Assembly: GCF_003664255.1 (NCBI RefSeq)
Contig: NZ_RCCV01000003.1
Span: 682,001 to 746,000 of the forward strand
Source: Micromonospora sp. M71_S20
Lineage (GTDB): Bacteria > Actinomycetota > Actinomycetes > Mycobacteriales > Micromonosporaceae
Reading direction: 5' to 3'
Length of the DNA: 64,000 bases
The notes under the pieces are model-generated. The model did no database searches, had not been told where the DNA came from, and saw only the letters and a list, made by a program, of their open reading frames with translations. Of the stretch, positions 26,838 through 35,947 are shown one piece after another. Position numbers and translations under genes: made by a program. Position 1 is the first letter of the stretch. The number at the start of each line of letters is the position of its first letter.

Positions 26838-27773
26838 GTGCGCGATCACGACCTTCCGGCGCGCGAGCGCCGTACCCGCGGCAAGCGCCGCTTCGACGAC
26901 GACGAACAGCTCTTCCTGAAGCGTGGCCGGGCCGCCGAGCCCGTTCCCGCCGACCCCGACGCCGAGCCCGACCCCGACACGGGGGAGCGCTGGTCCTCCT
27001 GGGACGACGCCGTGCACGGCCCGGAGCCCCACCCCGACTGGCTGATCACCGAGCTGGCCGCCAAGGACACCGAGCTGGGCATGCTCAAGACCGGCAAGGA
27101 GGCGGACGTCCACCTGGTCCGCCGGGCGGTGCCCGGCACCGACCGGTCCTGCCTGCTGGCGGTCAAGCGGTACCGGGACGCCCAGCACCGGTTGTTCCAC
27201 CGCGACGCCGGCTACCTGGAGGGCCGCCGGGTCCGCCGGTCCCGGGAGAACCGGGCGATGGCCGGCCGTACCGCCTTCGGCCGGCAGATGATCGCCGGGC
27301 AGTGGGCGGCGGCCGAGTTCGCCGCGCTGGCCCGGCTCTGGGAGGTCGGCGCCCGCTACGGCACGATCACCGTCCCCTACCCGGTGCAACTGCGCGGCAC
27401 GGAGCTGATGCTGGAGTTCCTCGGCGACCAGGACGAGGGGCTGGCCGCACCCCGGCTGGCCCAGCTGCGGCCGGAGGCGGGGGAGCTGCGCGAGCTGTGG
27501 GGGCAGCTCGTCGACGCCCTCGTGGTGCTCGCCCGCGCCGGCCTCGCGCACGGCGACCTGTCGCCGTACAACCTGCTGGTGCACGCGGGGCGGCTGGTGC
27601 TGATCGACCTGCCGCAGGTGGTCGACGTGGTGGCCAACCCGCAGGGGCCGGAGTTCCTGGCCCGCGACGTGCGGGTGGTCGCCACCTGGTTCGCGGCCCG
27701 GGGCCTGCCCGCGGCGGACGCCGACCCGGCCGCGCTGACGGCGCTGCTGCTGCGGGAGGCGGGGATCCGCTGA
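26838..27773 (+). CDS. RIO-type serine protein kinase
   Basis: A 311-residue RIO1-family atypical protein kinase. An acidic, disordered N-terminus (to about 60) precedes the kinase fold. The ATP-binding region is GKEADVHLVRR with Lys in LLAVKRYRD, the catalytic loop is HGDLSPYN (238-245, D240 and N245), and the metal-binding Asp is in LIDLPQ. In archaea and eukaryotes RIO kinases act in ribosome maturation; the role of the bacterial ones is unclear. The GTG start is supported by AAGGGA about 14 bases upstream and by domain length. Confidence 0.85.
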   Translation: MRDHDLPARERRTRGKRRFDDDEQLFLKRGRAAEPVPADPDAEPDPDTGERWSSWDDAVHGPEPHPDWLITELAAKDTELGMLKTGKEADVHLVRRAVPGTDRSCLLAVKRYRDAQHRLFHRDAGYLEGRRVRRSRENRAMAGRTAFGRQMIAGQWAAAEFAALARLWEVGARYGTITVPYPVQLRGTELMLEFLGDQDEGLAAPRLAQLRPEAGELRELWGQLVDALVVLARAGLAHGDLSPYNLLVHAGRLVLIDLPQVVDVVANPQGPEFLARDVRVVATWFAARGLPAADADPAALTALLLREAGIR

Positions 27774-27820
27774 CCTCGACGTCCCGGGCGGCCAGGCACC
27801 GGCCGCCCGGGACCCCCGGG

Positions 27821-28069
27821 TCACTGGAGGTAGCGCTCGACCGCCGGCTTGGGGCGCGTTCCCTGGGCGTCCGGGTCGCCGTGGGTCTGCCGGGCGGCCC
27901 GCCGCCGGCGCAGCAGGTCCCAGCACTGGTCGAGGGACTCCTCCAGCTCGCGCAGCCGGGTGCGGGCGTCGTCGTCCGTGCCCGACTCGCCGGCCTGCGC
28001 GTCGGCGCGCAACCGGTGCTCCTCGTCGACCAGCTCGGAGATCCGGTTCAGGATGGTCTTGTCGTCCAT
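27821..28069 (-). CDS. DUF2630 family protein
   Basis: An 82-residue charged helical protein: ILNRISELVDEEHRL, then an acidic loop and LRELEESLDQCWDLLRRRRA, ending in KPAVERYLQ. This is the pattern of DUF2630 proteins, short cytosolic actinobacterial proteins of unknown function. It is convergent with the RIO kinase and divergent from the GNAT gene. Confidence 0.85.
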   Translation of the reverse strand: MDDKTILNRISELVDEEHRLRADAQAGESGTDDDARTRLRELEESLDQCWDLLRRRRAARQTHGDPDAQGTRPKPAVERYLQ

Positions 28070-28147
28070 GCCCTGAGCCTGGCACAGGCCACGCGGGCGC
28101 GCCCGGGTTCCGCCGCCGCCTTAGCCGCTGCGGTAGGTTGCCCAGCC

Positions 28148-29068
28148 ATGGTCCCCACCCTCCGGGCCGCCGGCCCCTCCGACCTGGTGCCGGTCGCCGA
28201 CCTGCTCCGCGCCGCCCGGCCCCACCTGGTGGTCACGCCGGAGCTGCTCGCCTGGCAGGCGGCCGGCAAGCCGGCCGAGCGCTTCGGGATGCTCGTCGCC
28301 GAGACGGGCGACGGGATCGCCGGCGTCGCCCGGACGGGGCTGCTGTACGAGAGCGCCGAGCCGGGGCTCGGCTTCGTCAACCTGGTCGTGTGCCCCGAGG
28401 GGCGGGGGCGGGGCGTCGGGTCGGTGCTGCTCGCCGCCGCCGAGGAGCGACTCGCCGGGCTCGGGGTGCGCCGGGCGTACGCGCGGGTCGTCGACGAGCC
28501 GGCGCCGCTCGCCTTCGCCGAGCGGCGCGGCTACCGGCCCGGCCGGCGCAGCGTGATCCTGGGCCTGGACCTGTCGGCGGTGGTGTTGCCGGCCGCGCCC
28601 GTCGCGCCGGCCGGGGTGCGGCTGGGCACGGCCGCGGACCTGGTCGACCCGCGTCCGCTGTACGAGGCGGACCTGGCCGCCGCCGCGGACGAGCCGGGCG
28701 ACGTCGGGATGGACGAGATCAGCTTCGACGAGTGGCGGGCCGCGTACTGGGACCGGCCGGACCTGGACCGGGCGCTGAGCACGGTGGCGACGGCCGACGG
28801 TGTGGTGGTGGCGTTCAGCCTCGCGCTGACCGACCGGCGGGACCGCTACCTGTCGGGGATGACGGGCACCCGCAGCGGGTGGCGGGGCCGGGGCCTCGCC
28901 CGGGCGGTCAAGCACGCGTCGCTGCGGGCGGCCCGCTCGGCGGGCCTCCGGTGGGCGTCCACGATCAACGACGCCGGCAACGACGCGATGCGGACGGTCA
29001 ACGCGTGGTGCGGATACCGGCCGGTGTCCGCCGAGTGTCGCTACCTGCGGGAGTTGCCTCGTCGCTGA
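28148..29068 (+). CDS. GNAT acetyltransferase with two GNAT domains
   Basis: A 306-residue protein with tandem GNAT folds. The first (1-145) has a good acetyl-CoA loop, VVCPEGRGRGVGSVLL. The second (155-306) has TRSGWRGRGLARAVK and the C-terminal RTVNAWCGYRP typical of the end of a GNAT domain. Two-domain GNATs of this size often acetylate aminoglycoside-like or other small amines, but no substrate can be assigned. The ATG at 28148 matches the domain start. Confidence 0.85.
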   Translation: MVPTLRAAGPSDLVPVADLLRAARPHLVVTPELLAWQAAGKPAERFGMLVAETGDGIAGVARTGLLYESAEPGLGFVNLVVCPEGRGRGVGSVLLAAAEERLAGLGVRRAYARVVDEPAPLAFAERRGYRPGRRSVILGLDLSAVVLPAAPVAPAGVRLGTAADLVDPRPLYEADLAAAADEPGDVGMDEISFDEWRAAYWDRPDLDRALSTVATADGVVVAFSLALTDRRDRYLSGMTGTRSGWRGRGLARAVKHASLRAARSAGLRWASTINDAGNDAMRTVNAWCGYRPVSAECRYLRELPRR

Positions 29069-29072
29069 CCGT

Positions 29073-29088
29073 CCACTGTTGACAGTGG
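29073..29088. promoter_or_regulatory. Palindrome with embedded -35-like TTGACA before the terpene operon
   Basis: CCACTG-TTGA-CAGTGG is a perfect inverted repeat; TTGACA at 29079-29084 reads as a consensus -35 box inside it. It is 130 bases upstream of the P450 start and on the right side to control the terpene operon. I see no clear -10, so the promoter assignment is tentative. Confidence 0.4.
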
Positions 29089-29216
29089 GACATTTCGCAG
29101 CACAAACACTGGAACTGCTGTCCTCATTGGTGAGATGCTTCCGCACTCGGGCGGCGGAAGTTCCACGTGGGACCGCCCGGGGACCACTGTCGAGACGACG
29201 AGGAGACCTGGTACGC

Positions 29217-30608
29217 ATGTCCAGCTTGCGTGACGGCCACGGCGTCGCCCTCCCCGCGAACCCGCGCACGATCCCGCTGCGGCGGGCGCTGCCCGCCCTG
29301 CTCCGGGATCCACTCGGCGCGCTGGTCGGCTTCGCGGAGGGATCCGGTGGGGAGGTCGTCCGGCTCAACCTCGGGTCGTTCCGCCCGTACCTGGTCAGCC
29401 ACCCCGAACACCTGCAGTACGTGCTGCGCGACCGCGCGGACAACTACATCCGGGACGGTCGGGGGCTGCTGTGGCGTCCGGTCCGCCGGGTCGTCGGGGA
29501 GGCCATCCTGGTCGCCGAGGGGGAGGTGTGGGAGTCCAGCCGTGGCGCCCTGCTACCTCTGTTCACGGCGAAGCGGGTCGAGACCCTGGTGGACCGCATG
29601 GCCGAGGTGATCAGCGAGGCGGTCGACGAGTGGGACGAGCCGGCCCGGCAGGGGCGGCCGATCGACACGGCCGCCGAGCTGACCCGGATCGTCCTGCGCA
29701 CCACCATGCGGGTGCTCTTCGCCGACCGGATCTCCGTGCCGGAGGCCGAGCGGATCAGCGCCGCGCTCGACACCGTCACCACCTCGATGATCGCCCGCCT
29801 GCTGGTGCCCTTCGTGCCCTACTCGGTGCCCATGCCCGGCGACCGCGCCTTCCGGGCGGCCGTGCGGACCATCGACGAGGTGGTGCTGCCGATCATCCGT
29901 GAGGCGCGGGCGCGGCCGAGCGACGACGACGACATCATCTCCATCCTCTGCCGGCCCCGTCCGGACGGCAGCATGCCGGACGAGTACCAGATCCGCGGCG
30001 ATGTCGTGGCCATGTTCTCCACCGCCACCGAGACCACCATCGCGCTGCTGTCCTGGCTCTGGCCGGTGCTGGAGACCCAACCCGAGGTCGCCGAGCGGCT
30101 CTACGCCGAGGTGGACCGGGTGGTGGGCGGCGGCCGGGTCCGGCGGGAGCACCTCGCCGAACTGCGCTACGGGCGCATGGTGCTGGACGAGATGCTGCGG
30201 CTGTATCCCGCCGGTTGGATGGTCCCCCGCACGGCGGTCGCCGACGACGTGCTCGGCGGGGTGCGGGTCAAGGCGGGCGCGACGGTGCTGATCAGTCCGT
30301 ACGTGACCCAACGGATGCCGATGTTCTGGGACGACCCGGAGCGCTTCGACCCCGAACGCTTCTCGCCGGACCGGCCCCGTCGCCGCTACCGCTACTCCTA
30401 CTATCCCTTCGGCGGGGGCCCGCACCAGTGCCTCGGGCAGTACCTGTTCCTCCTGGAGGCGCAGCTCATCGTGAGCACGGTGCTGAGTCGCTTCCGGTTC
30501 CGCCCGACCGCGCCGGCCGACCTGACCCCACGGATGGGCGCCTCGCTCTCGCCCCGGCAACGGCTGCGGGTGACCCTGTCGCCGGTGCAGCGGCCGGTCG
30601 CCCCGTGA
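29217..30608 (+). CDS. Cytochrome P450 of the diterpenoid locus
   Basis: A 463-residue soluble P450. Haem-binding loop FGGGPHQCLG with thiolate C405; K-helix ExxR in DEMLRLYP; PERF region DDPERFDPERF; I-helix AMFSTATETT holding the oxygen-activating Glu-Thr-Thr. It needs a ferredoxin and reductase from elsewhere. Its stop overlaps the terpene synthase start by four bases (GTGA), so it very likely oxidises that product. The ATG at 29217 begins a normal P450 N-terminus (NPRTIPLRRALPALLRDPLG). The overall look (CYP102/CYP4-like spacing) is unusual among the short actinobacterial class I P450s. Confidence 0.92.
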   Translation: MSSLRDGHGVALPANPRTIPLRRALPALLRDPLGALVGFAEGSGGEVVRLNLGSFRPYLVSHPEHLQYVLRDRADNYIRDGRGLLWRPVRRVVGEAILVAEGEVWESSRGALLPLFTAKRVETLVDRMAEVISEAVDEWDEPARQGRPIDTAAELTRIVLRTTMRVLFADRISVPEAERISAALDTVTTSMIARLLVPFVPYSVPMPGDRAFRAAVRTIDEVVLPIIREARARPSDDDDIISILCRPRPDGSMPDEYQIRGDVVAMFSTATETTIALLSWLWPVLETQPEVAERLYAEVDRVVGGGRVRREHLAELRYGRMVLDEMLRLYPAGWMVPRTAVADDVLGGVRVKAGATVLISPYVTQRMPMFWDDPERFDPERFSPDRPRRRYRYSYYPFGGGPHQCLGQYLFLLEAQLIVSTVLSRFRFRPTAPADLTPRMGASLSPRQRLRVTLSPVQRPVAP

Positions 30609-31510
30609 GCGCGACGGACGCGCGGTCGAGGGCCGGCCAGGCCGACGTGGCCGAACAGGGCAGGATCTGCGCCCTGGCCACGCGGGGCGTGCGCGACCTG
30701 CAGAAGGTCACCGCCGCGCACCCCGGACTCTTCTCCGCCGACACGTTCGACTCCGCGATGCTCGGTTCCGTCGCCACCGCCATCGCCTTCACCGCTCCCT
30801 GGCACAGCGCCGACGAGCTGCGGATCACCACCCGTACGCTGCTCTGGGTCTTCGCCGCCGACTGGCAGGTCGACTACCTCGCGGCGTCCGCCGACGACGT
30901 GCGCGCGCTGGTGGCGGAGTGCCTCGCGGTCGCCGACGGCGCCGATCCGCCGGCGGGGCGACACCTGGCCCGGCTGCTGGCCGACATCCGCGACGAACTG
31001 GCGACCGTGCCGGCGTTCGACCGGCTCCGGCCGGTGTGGCGCGACGAACTGGAGCGGATGTTCACCGCGGTGGCCCGGGAGTGGGACTGGAAGAAGGCGT
31101 CGGGTGCCCCGGGCGGATCCCTGCCCACCCTCGACCGCTACCTCGACAACGCCGACAACCTGGCCTGTTCCTTCGTCAACGTCACCCACTGGGTCGCCAC
31201 GGGCGACGGAAACTGTCTGCGGCACCTGGACGAGCTGCTGACGGTGGGCCGCGAGGTGCAACGGGTGCTGCGCCTGATCAACGATCTGGCCACCCATCAG
31301 CGGGACGTGGAGTGGGGCGACCTCAACGCGCTCATGCTGGTTTCCGACCCGGTCCTCGTGCGCGACCGGTTGGCCCAGCTCACGCAGCGCTGCCACGGGC
31401 TGCTCGACCTGTTGGCCGAGCGCGAGCCCCGGCAGGCCGACTACATGCGCCGACAGCTCTCCTTCACCGCCGGCTTCTACCAGGTCTCCGACTTCTGGGG
31501 GACGCGATGA
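30605..31510 (+). CDS. Class I terpene synthase-like protein
   Basis: A 301-residue all-helical protein with weak but recognisable class I terpene synthase signals: the first metal motif reduced to D86-W-Q-V-D90 (VFAADWQVDYL) in place of DDxxD, and an NSE/DTE-type motif N226-D-L-A-T230-x3-D234 in LINDLATHQRDVE. It sits between a P450 and a class II cyclase, coupled to both, which fits a class I partner that ionises the cyclised diphosphate. If both metal motifs are as altered as they look, activity should be tested. Gene start is the overlapping GTG. Confidence 0.75.
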   Translation: MSATDARSRAGQADVAEQGRICALATRGVRDLQKVTAAHPGLFSADTFDSAMLGSVATAIAFTAPWHSADELRITTRTLLWVFAADWQVDYLAASADDVRALVAECLAVADGADPPAGRHLARLLADIRDELATVPAFDRLRPVWRDELERMFTAVAREWDWKKASGAPGGSLPTLDRYLDNADNLACSFVNVTHWVATGDGNCLRHLDELLTVGREVQRVLRLINDLATHQRDVEWGDLNALMLVSDPVLVRDRLAQLTQRCHGLLDLLAEREPRQADYMRRQLSFTAGFYQVSDFWGTR

Positions 31511-33147
31511 GCCCCGGCGGATCCCGGGCGGTCACGGCAGCCGCGCCGCCCGCCGGCCGCGGTCCGGACAACTGCGGGAGCCTGGCCGGGGAGCTCGTCG
31601 ACGCGATGGCGCGCAGACCGTGGGGAGAGGTTGCCCCCTCCGTCTACGAGACCGGCCGGCTGGTCGCCGTCGCGCCCCTGCTCGCCGGGCACGCCGAACG
31701 GGTCGCGTTCCTCCTCCGGCACCAGCGCGCCGACGGTGCGTGGGGACCCCCGGAGGGCTACGCGCTGGTGCCGACGTTGAGCGCCACGGACGCGCTGCTG
31801 GCGGCGCTGGCCGACGAGGGCCTGCCGGCGGACGCCCGCCCGGCTTCGGCCGCCGCGGTCGGGCGTGGACTGCGAGCCCTGTCCACCCTGCTCGCGGCGG
31901 GCTCCGCCGTGCCGGACACGCCCGCCGCCGACCTCATCGTGCCGGCCCTGGTTGAATCGATCAACGCGCGGACGTCCGGGCCGGACGCCGCCGTGCCGGT
32001 CACGCACCCGCTGAGCCTGCCCACCGGGACGGACCGTCGACGGTTGACCGCGGTCCGGGCGGCGCACGCCGCGGGCACCGAGCTGCACCCGAAACTGGCG
32101 CACTTCGGCGAGCTGCTCGACGGGACGGCCCAGCGGTGGCCGCGGCCGCGCGCCGCCGAGCCGACCACTGTCGGGGCCTCGCCAGCAGCTACCGCCGCGT
32201 GGCTGGCCACCGCCGGTCCGGACGCCGACGCGCCCGCGGCCCGCGTCTTCCTGGAGCGGCTGATCAGCGAGGGCGGCGGGCCGGTGCCCTGCCCCACGCC
32301 GATCACCGTCTTCGAGCGTGCCTGGGTCCTGAGTTGGCTGTCCCGGGCCGGCATCGGGGTGCGACCGCCGGAGGCGGTCCTCGCGGGCCTGGCCGACGCG
32401 GTCGGCCCCGCCGGTGCGGCCACCGGAGCGGGCCTGCTGCCCGACGCGGACACCACCGCCGTGACCCTGTACGCGCTCGGGCGCCTGGGCCGCCCGCTCG
32501 ACCCGGCGAGTCTGTGGGGGTACGAGACGGCGGAGGGATTCTGCACCTGGCCGGGAGAGGACGGCTTCTCGGTCACCACGAACGCGCACGTGCTCGACGC
32601 CCTCGCGCAGCACGCCGCGCGTGATGCGGGCGCCGGCTCCCGACACCGCACCGCCATCGGCCGGCTGGCCCGGGTGCTCCGGGAGCGGCAGGAGGCCGAT
32701 GGCAGTTGGCGCGACCGCTGGCACGCCTCGCCGTACTACGCCACCGCCTGCTGCGTGCTCGCGTTGGCCGAGTCCACCCCGGACGACGACAGCGTGGGCG
32801 CGGTCGGTCGGGCGGTGCGCTGGGTGCTGGCCAACCAACGCGACGACGGGTCGTGGGGCCGGTGGGGAGGCACCGCGGAGGAGACCGCCTACGCCCTGCA
32901 CATCCTGCTGGCCGTCCCGTCGGACGTGCCGGCGGTGGCCGTCGCCGCCCGCCGGGCAAGCGCCTATCTGCGAGCGAACGTGCACCGACGCGAGCACCCA
33001 CCACTGTGGTACGGCAAGGAGCTCTACTGTCCCACCACGATCGTCCGGTCGGTGGTGCTCGCCGCCTCCCACCTTGCCCGCAGTCGACTCGACATTCGAC
33101 GCGGCGGTGCACATGTCATGACGGGACGGCAGAAATCAGCAACTTGA
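31507..33147 (+). CDS. Class II diterpene cyclase-like protein
   Basis: A 546-residue alpha-helical double-barrel protein of the prenyltransferase/squalene-hopene cyclase fold. QW-like repeats are visible (RQEADGSW, NQRDDGSWGRWGG), as is the segment FSVTTNAHVLDAL typical of bacterial copalyl-type cyclases. The acid motif reads D313-A-D-T-T, matching DxDD except that the fourth position is Thr. Such enzymes cyclise geranylgeranyl diphosphate by protonation in the cytosol. It overlaps the terpene synthase by ATGA. No GGPP synthase gene is in the window, so the substrate must come from elsewhere. Confidence 0.82.
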   Translation: MSPGGSRAVTAAAPPAGRGPDNCGSLAGELVDAMARRPWGEVAPSVYETGRLVAVAPLLAGHAERVAFLLRHQRADGAWGPPEGYALVPTLSATDALLAALADEGLPADARPASAAAVGRGLRALSTLLAAGSAVPDTPAADLIVPALVESINARTSGPDAAVPVTHPLSLPTGTDRRRLTAVRAAHAAGTELHPKLAHFGELLDGTAQRWPRPRAAEPTTVGASPAATAAWLATAGPDADAPAARVFLERLISEGGGPVPCPTPITVFERAWVLSWLSRAGIGVRPPEAVLAGLADAVGPAGAATGAGLLPDADTTAVTLYALGRLGRPLDPASLWGYETAEGFCTWPGEDGFSVTTNAHVLDALAQHAARDAGAGSRHRTAIGRLARVLRERQEADGSWRDRWHASPYYATACCVLALAESTPDDDSVGAVGRAVRWVLANQRDDGSWGRWGGTAEETAYALHILLAVPSDVPAVAVAARRASAYLRANVHRREHPPLWYGKELYCPTTIVRSVVLAASHLARSRLDIRRGGAHVMTGRQKSAT

Positions 33148-33173
33148 GGGTGCCATGTGGACACTGCTAGCGT
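33144..33173 (+). promoter_or_regulatory. Possible promoter of the conservon
   Basis: TTGAGG (33144-33149) and TAGCGT (33168-33173) are 18 bases apart, in good -35/-10 form for the main actinobacterial sigma factor. The -35 overlaps the end of the cyclase gene. About 100 bases of 5' UTR would follow before cvnA. Confidence 0.35.
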
Positions 33174-33271
33174 ACCCACTGCATTTGTCCCGCACGGCCC
33201 TCCGGCGGGACATCCGCGCTTCTACGATCTGCCGTTGATGACCTGAGTCAACGCCGGCCTGGGACGGTTCA

Positions 33272-35857
33272 ATGCGTTCTCGCGGTACGAGTATCCGCAC
33301 GAAGGTTATCGCTCTCCTGCTCTCCCTCGTGGCCCTCTGGATGTTCGCGGCCTGGGTGACCCTGCGGGACGGCTTCAATCTGCTCGGCGTCCAGATGCTC
33401 AACGCCAAGATCTACGTTCCCAGCGAGCCGTTGCTTCAGGAACTCCAGCTGGAACGCCGCCTGACCCAGGCGTACCTCAGCGACCCGGGGCCGGAGCAGC
33501 GGGCGGCGCTCGAGGCCGAACACCGCACGACGACGGAGTTGACGGCCGCCTTCACCAAGTTCGTGCGGCACTGGCAGGTCGACGTCGCCGGCGGCGACGC
33601 GTTGAGCAGGCAGCTCGACGAATCGGTGGCCCAGCTGGAGGCGCTGGGGGCGGTACGCGGCGCGGTACTCGATCGCGGCACCGACCGGATCTCCGCGGCG
33701 GACGCCTACACCCGTGCCATCGGCTCCATCTTCCAGATCTACGACGTCACCGGCAGCCTGGACGACAAGGAGCTGGCGGCGGACGCCGCGGCCCTCATCC
33801 AGCTCAACCGGATGAAGGAGCTGATCTCGCAACAGGACGCGCTGCTCAGCGGCCTGTTCGGCAGCGGCCGCATGAGTGGCCCGGAGTATGCCCGGTACAC
33901 CACTCTCGTCGGCGCCGAGCGGTTCCTCGGCGACGAGACCAGGTCGAAGCTCTCCGCCGCCGACCAGCGGCGCTACCAGCAGCTCGTCGAGAGCGAGTCG
34001 TTCAAGCGCCTGCGCTCGGTCCAGGACGGCATCATCCGCGGCGGCCAACCGACGACGCAGCTGCCGGTGAGCCGGGACGAGTGGCGTAACACGGTCGACC
34101 AGGCGCTGGCCGAGGTCAACAGCACGGTGGTGGCGGGCGGCGACGGCATCGTGGGCCGGGCGTCCACCGTGGCCGCGATGGTGGTCGTGCGCCTCGTACT
34201 GGCCACCGGTCTGGGCCTGCTGGCGGTCATCGCCTCGATCGTCGTCTCCGTCACGACGACCCGAGCCCTGCTGCGGCAGCTGGAGCGGCTGCGCGAGGCC
34301 GCCTTCCGGCTCGCCGACGAGCGGCTGCCCGGCGTGGTCGAGCGGCTCGGCCACGGCGAGGAGGTCGACGTCGCCAAGGAGGCGCCTCCGCTGGAGTTCG
34401 GTGACGACGAGATCGGCCAGGTGGGCAGGGCGTTCAACGCCGTGCAGGAGACCGCCATCCGTACCGCCGTCGAGCAGGCCGAGCTGCGCCGCAACGTACG
34501 CGACGTCTTCCTCAGCCTGGCCCGGCGCACCCAGGCGCTGGTGCACCGCCAGCTCACCCTCCTCGACGCCATGGAGCGCCGCGAGCACGACGCCGAGGAG
34601 CTGGAGGACCTGTTCCGGGTCGACCACCTGGCCACCCGGATGCGGCGTAACGCCGAGAACCTCATCCTGCTCTCCGGCTCCACCCCGGGCCGCGCCTGGC
34701 GGCGCAACGTGCCGATGGTCGACGTCGTCCGCGGCGCCGTCGCCGAGGTCGAGGACTACACCCGGGTCAACGTGCTGCCCCTCGGCGCGGTCTCGCTCAC
34801 CGGCCGCGCGGTCGGCGACGTCATCCACCTGCTCGCCGAGCTGATCGAGAACGGCCTGTCCTTCTCCCCGCCGCACACCTCGGTCGAGGTGCGCGGACAG
34901 ATGGTGGCCAACGGCTTCGCCATCGAGGTCGAGGACCGTGGCCTGGGCATGAGCGAGGAGGACCTGGCCGCCGCGAACCACCGGATCGTCGACCAGTCCG
35001 AGCTGAACCTGGCCAACGCCTCCCGCCTGGGGCTCTACGTCGTCAGCCGGCTGACCGAGCGGCACGGCGTGCGGGTGCAGCTCAAGGAGTCCGCGTACGG
35101 CGGCACCACGGCCGTCGTGCTGATCCCGGCCGAGCTGGTCACCGCCGACGACGAGGACCCGAGCACCTCCGGCGGGTTCCGGGCCGGCCTGCCCGCCGCC
35201 GGCCCGGTGGCCGGCGCGTCCGGCCAGGCGCCGCCCGCCACGGCGCCGGTGGTGCTGGCCGAACCGCTCGTGTCCCGCCCCCGTTCGGCGCCGGACGCCG
35301 ACGCCCCCGCCGCGGGGGACGCCGACGACGGTGGCGCTCTGCCGACCCGGTCGCGCGGCCGGAGCCTGCCGACGACCGGTCCGGCCCTCGACGCGCGGTT
35401 GCCCGTCCGGCCCCGTGGCGGCCCTGAGCAGCACGCCCTGGACGGCCCGACCTTCCCGACCGGCCTGCCGACGGCCGCCGCCCGGCCCACGCCGGCGCAG
35501 ACGCCCGACGCGACGGAGCCGGCCGCACCGGAGGCGGACACCGGGTCCACGGCGACCGGCGGTCCGGCGCCGACGGCCCGCCAGGTGACGGCGCGTACCG
35601 ACTCGGGGCTGCCGGTCCGGGTCCGGCAGGCCAGCATCGTGCCGGAGCTGCGCGACGATCCGGCAGCCGGCGGGGACGACGACGCGGACGACGACGCGGT
35701 GCGCCCGCCGGAGCAGGTACGCCGGATGATGAGCTCCTACCAGACCGGCACCCGGCGCGGCCGTACGGACGCCGCCCGGCTGCTCGGCGCAGCGGGCGAC
35801 AGCCGAACCGAGGCCGGCGAGGAACCCGACGCCGGCGACGACCTGCAAGCGACCTGA
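33272..35857 (+). CDS. cvnA: Conservon sensor histidine kinase-like protein (CvnA) with NIT domain
   Basis: An 861-residue membrane sensor. First membrane helix at about 10-30, external nitrate/nitrite-sensor-like (NIT) helical domain to about 300, second helix (VVVRLVLATGLGLLAVIASIVV), HAMP-like linker, then a kinase core with LVHRQLTLLDAMERRE, the N-box ELIENGLSFSPP and G-box EDRGLGMSEEDL. The last ~240 residues are a Pro/Ala/Asp-rich disordered tail. It heads a four-gene conservon that in Streptomyces forms a membrane-associated GTPase switch. There is no response regulator beside it, as is usual. Confidence 0.9.
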   Translation: MRSRGTSIRTKVIALLLSLVALWMFAAWVTLRDGFNLLGVQMLNAKIYVPSEPLLQELQLERRLTQAYLSDPGPEQRAALEAEHRTTTELTAAFTKFVRHWQVDVAGGDALSRQLDESVAQLEALGAVRGAVLDRGTDRISAADAYTRAIGSIFQIYDVTGSLDDKELAADAAALIQLNRMKELISQQDALLSGLFGSGRMSGPEYARYTTLVGAERFLGDETRSKLSAADQRRYQQLVESESFKRLRSVQDGIIRGGQPTTQLPVSRDEWRNTVDQALAEVNSTVVAGGDGIVGRASTVAAMVVVRLVLATGLGLLAVIASIVVSVTTTRALLRQLERLREAAFRLADERLPGVVERLGHGEEVDVAKEAPPLEFGDDEIGQVGRAFNAVQETAIRTAVEQAELRRNVRDVFLSLARRTQALVHRQLTLLDAMERREHDAEELEDLFRVDHLATRMRRNAENLILLSGSTPGRAWRRNVPMVDVVRGAVAEVEDYTRVNVLPLGAVSLTGRAVGDVIHLLAELIENGLSFSPPHTSVEVRGQMVANGFAIEVEDRGLGMSEEDLAAANHRIVDQSELNLANASRLGLYVVSRLTERHGVRVQLKESAYGGTTAVVLIPAELVTADDEDPSTSGGFRAGLPAAGPVAGASGQAPPATAPVVLAEPLVSRPRSAPDADAPAAGDADDGGALPTRSRGRSLPTTGPALDARLPVRPRGGPEQHALDGPTFPTGLPTAAARPTPAQTPDATEPAAPEADTGSTATGGPAPTARQVTARTDSGLPVRVRQASIVPELRDDPAAGGDDDADDDAVRPPEQVRRMMSSYQTGTRRGRTDAARLLGAAGDSRTEAGEEPDAGDDLQAT

Positions 35858-35947
35858 CCGGTGCCGGCACGGTGCGGGGGACCCCCGCACGTGGCGGTCA
35901 GCCGAGACGAGCACGGCGACAACAGCCGGGGGAGAAGAGGACGACGA

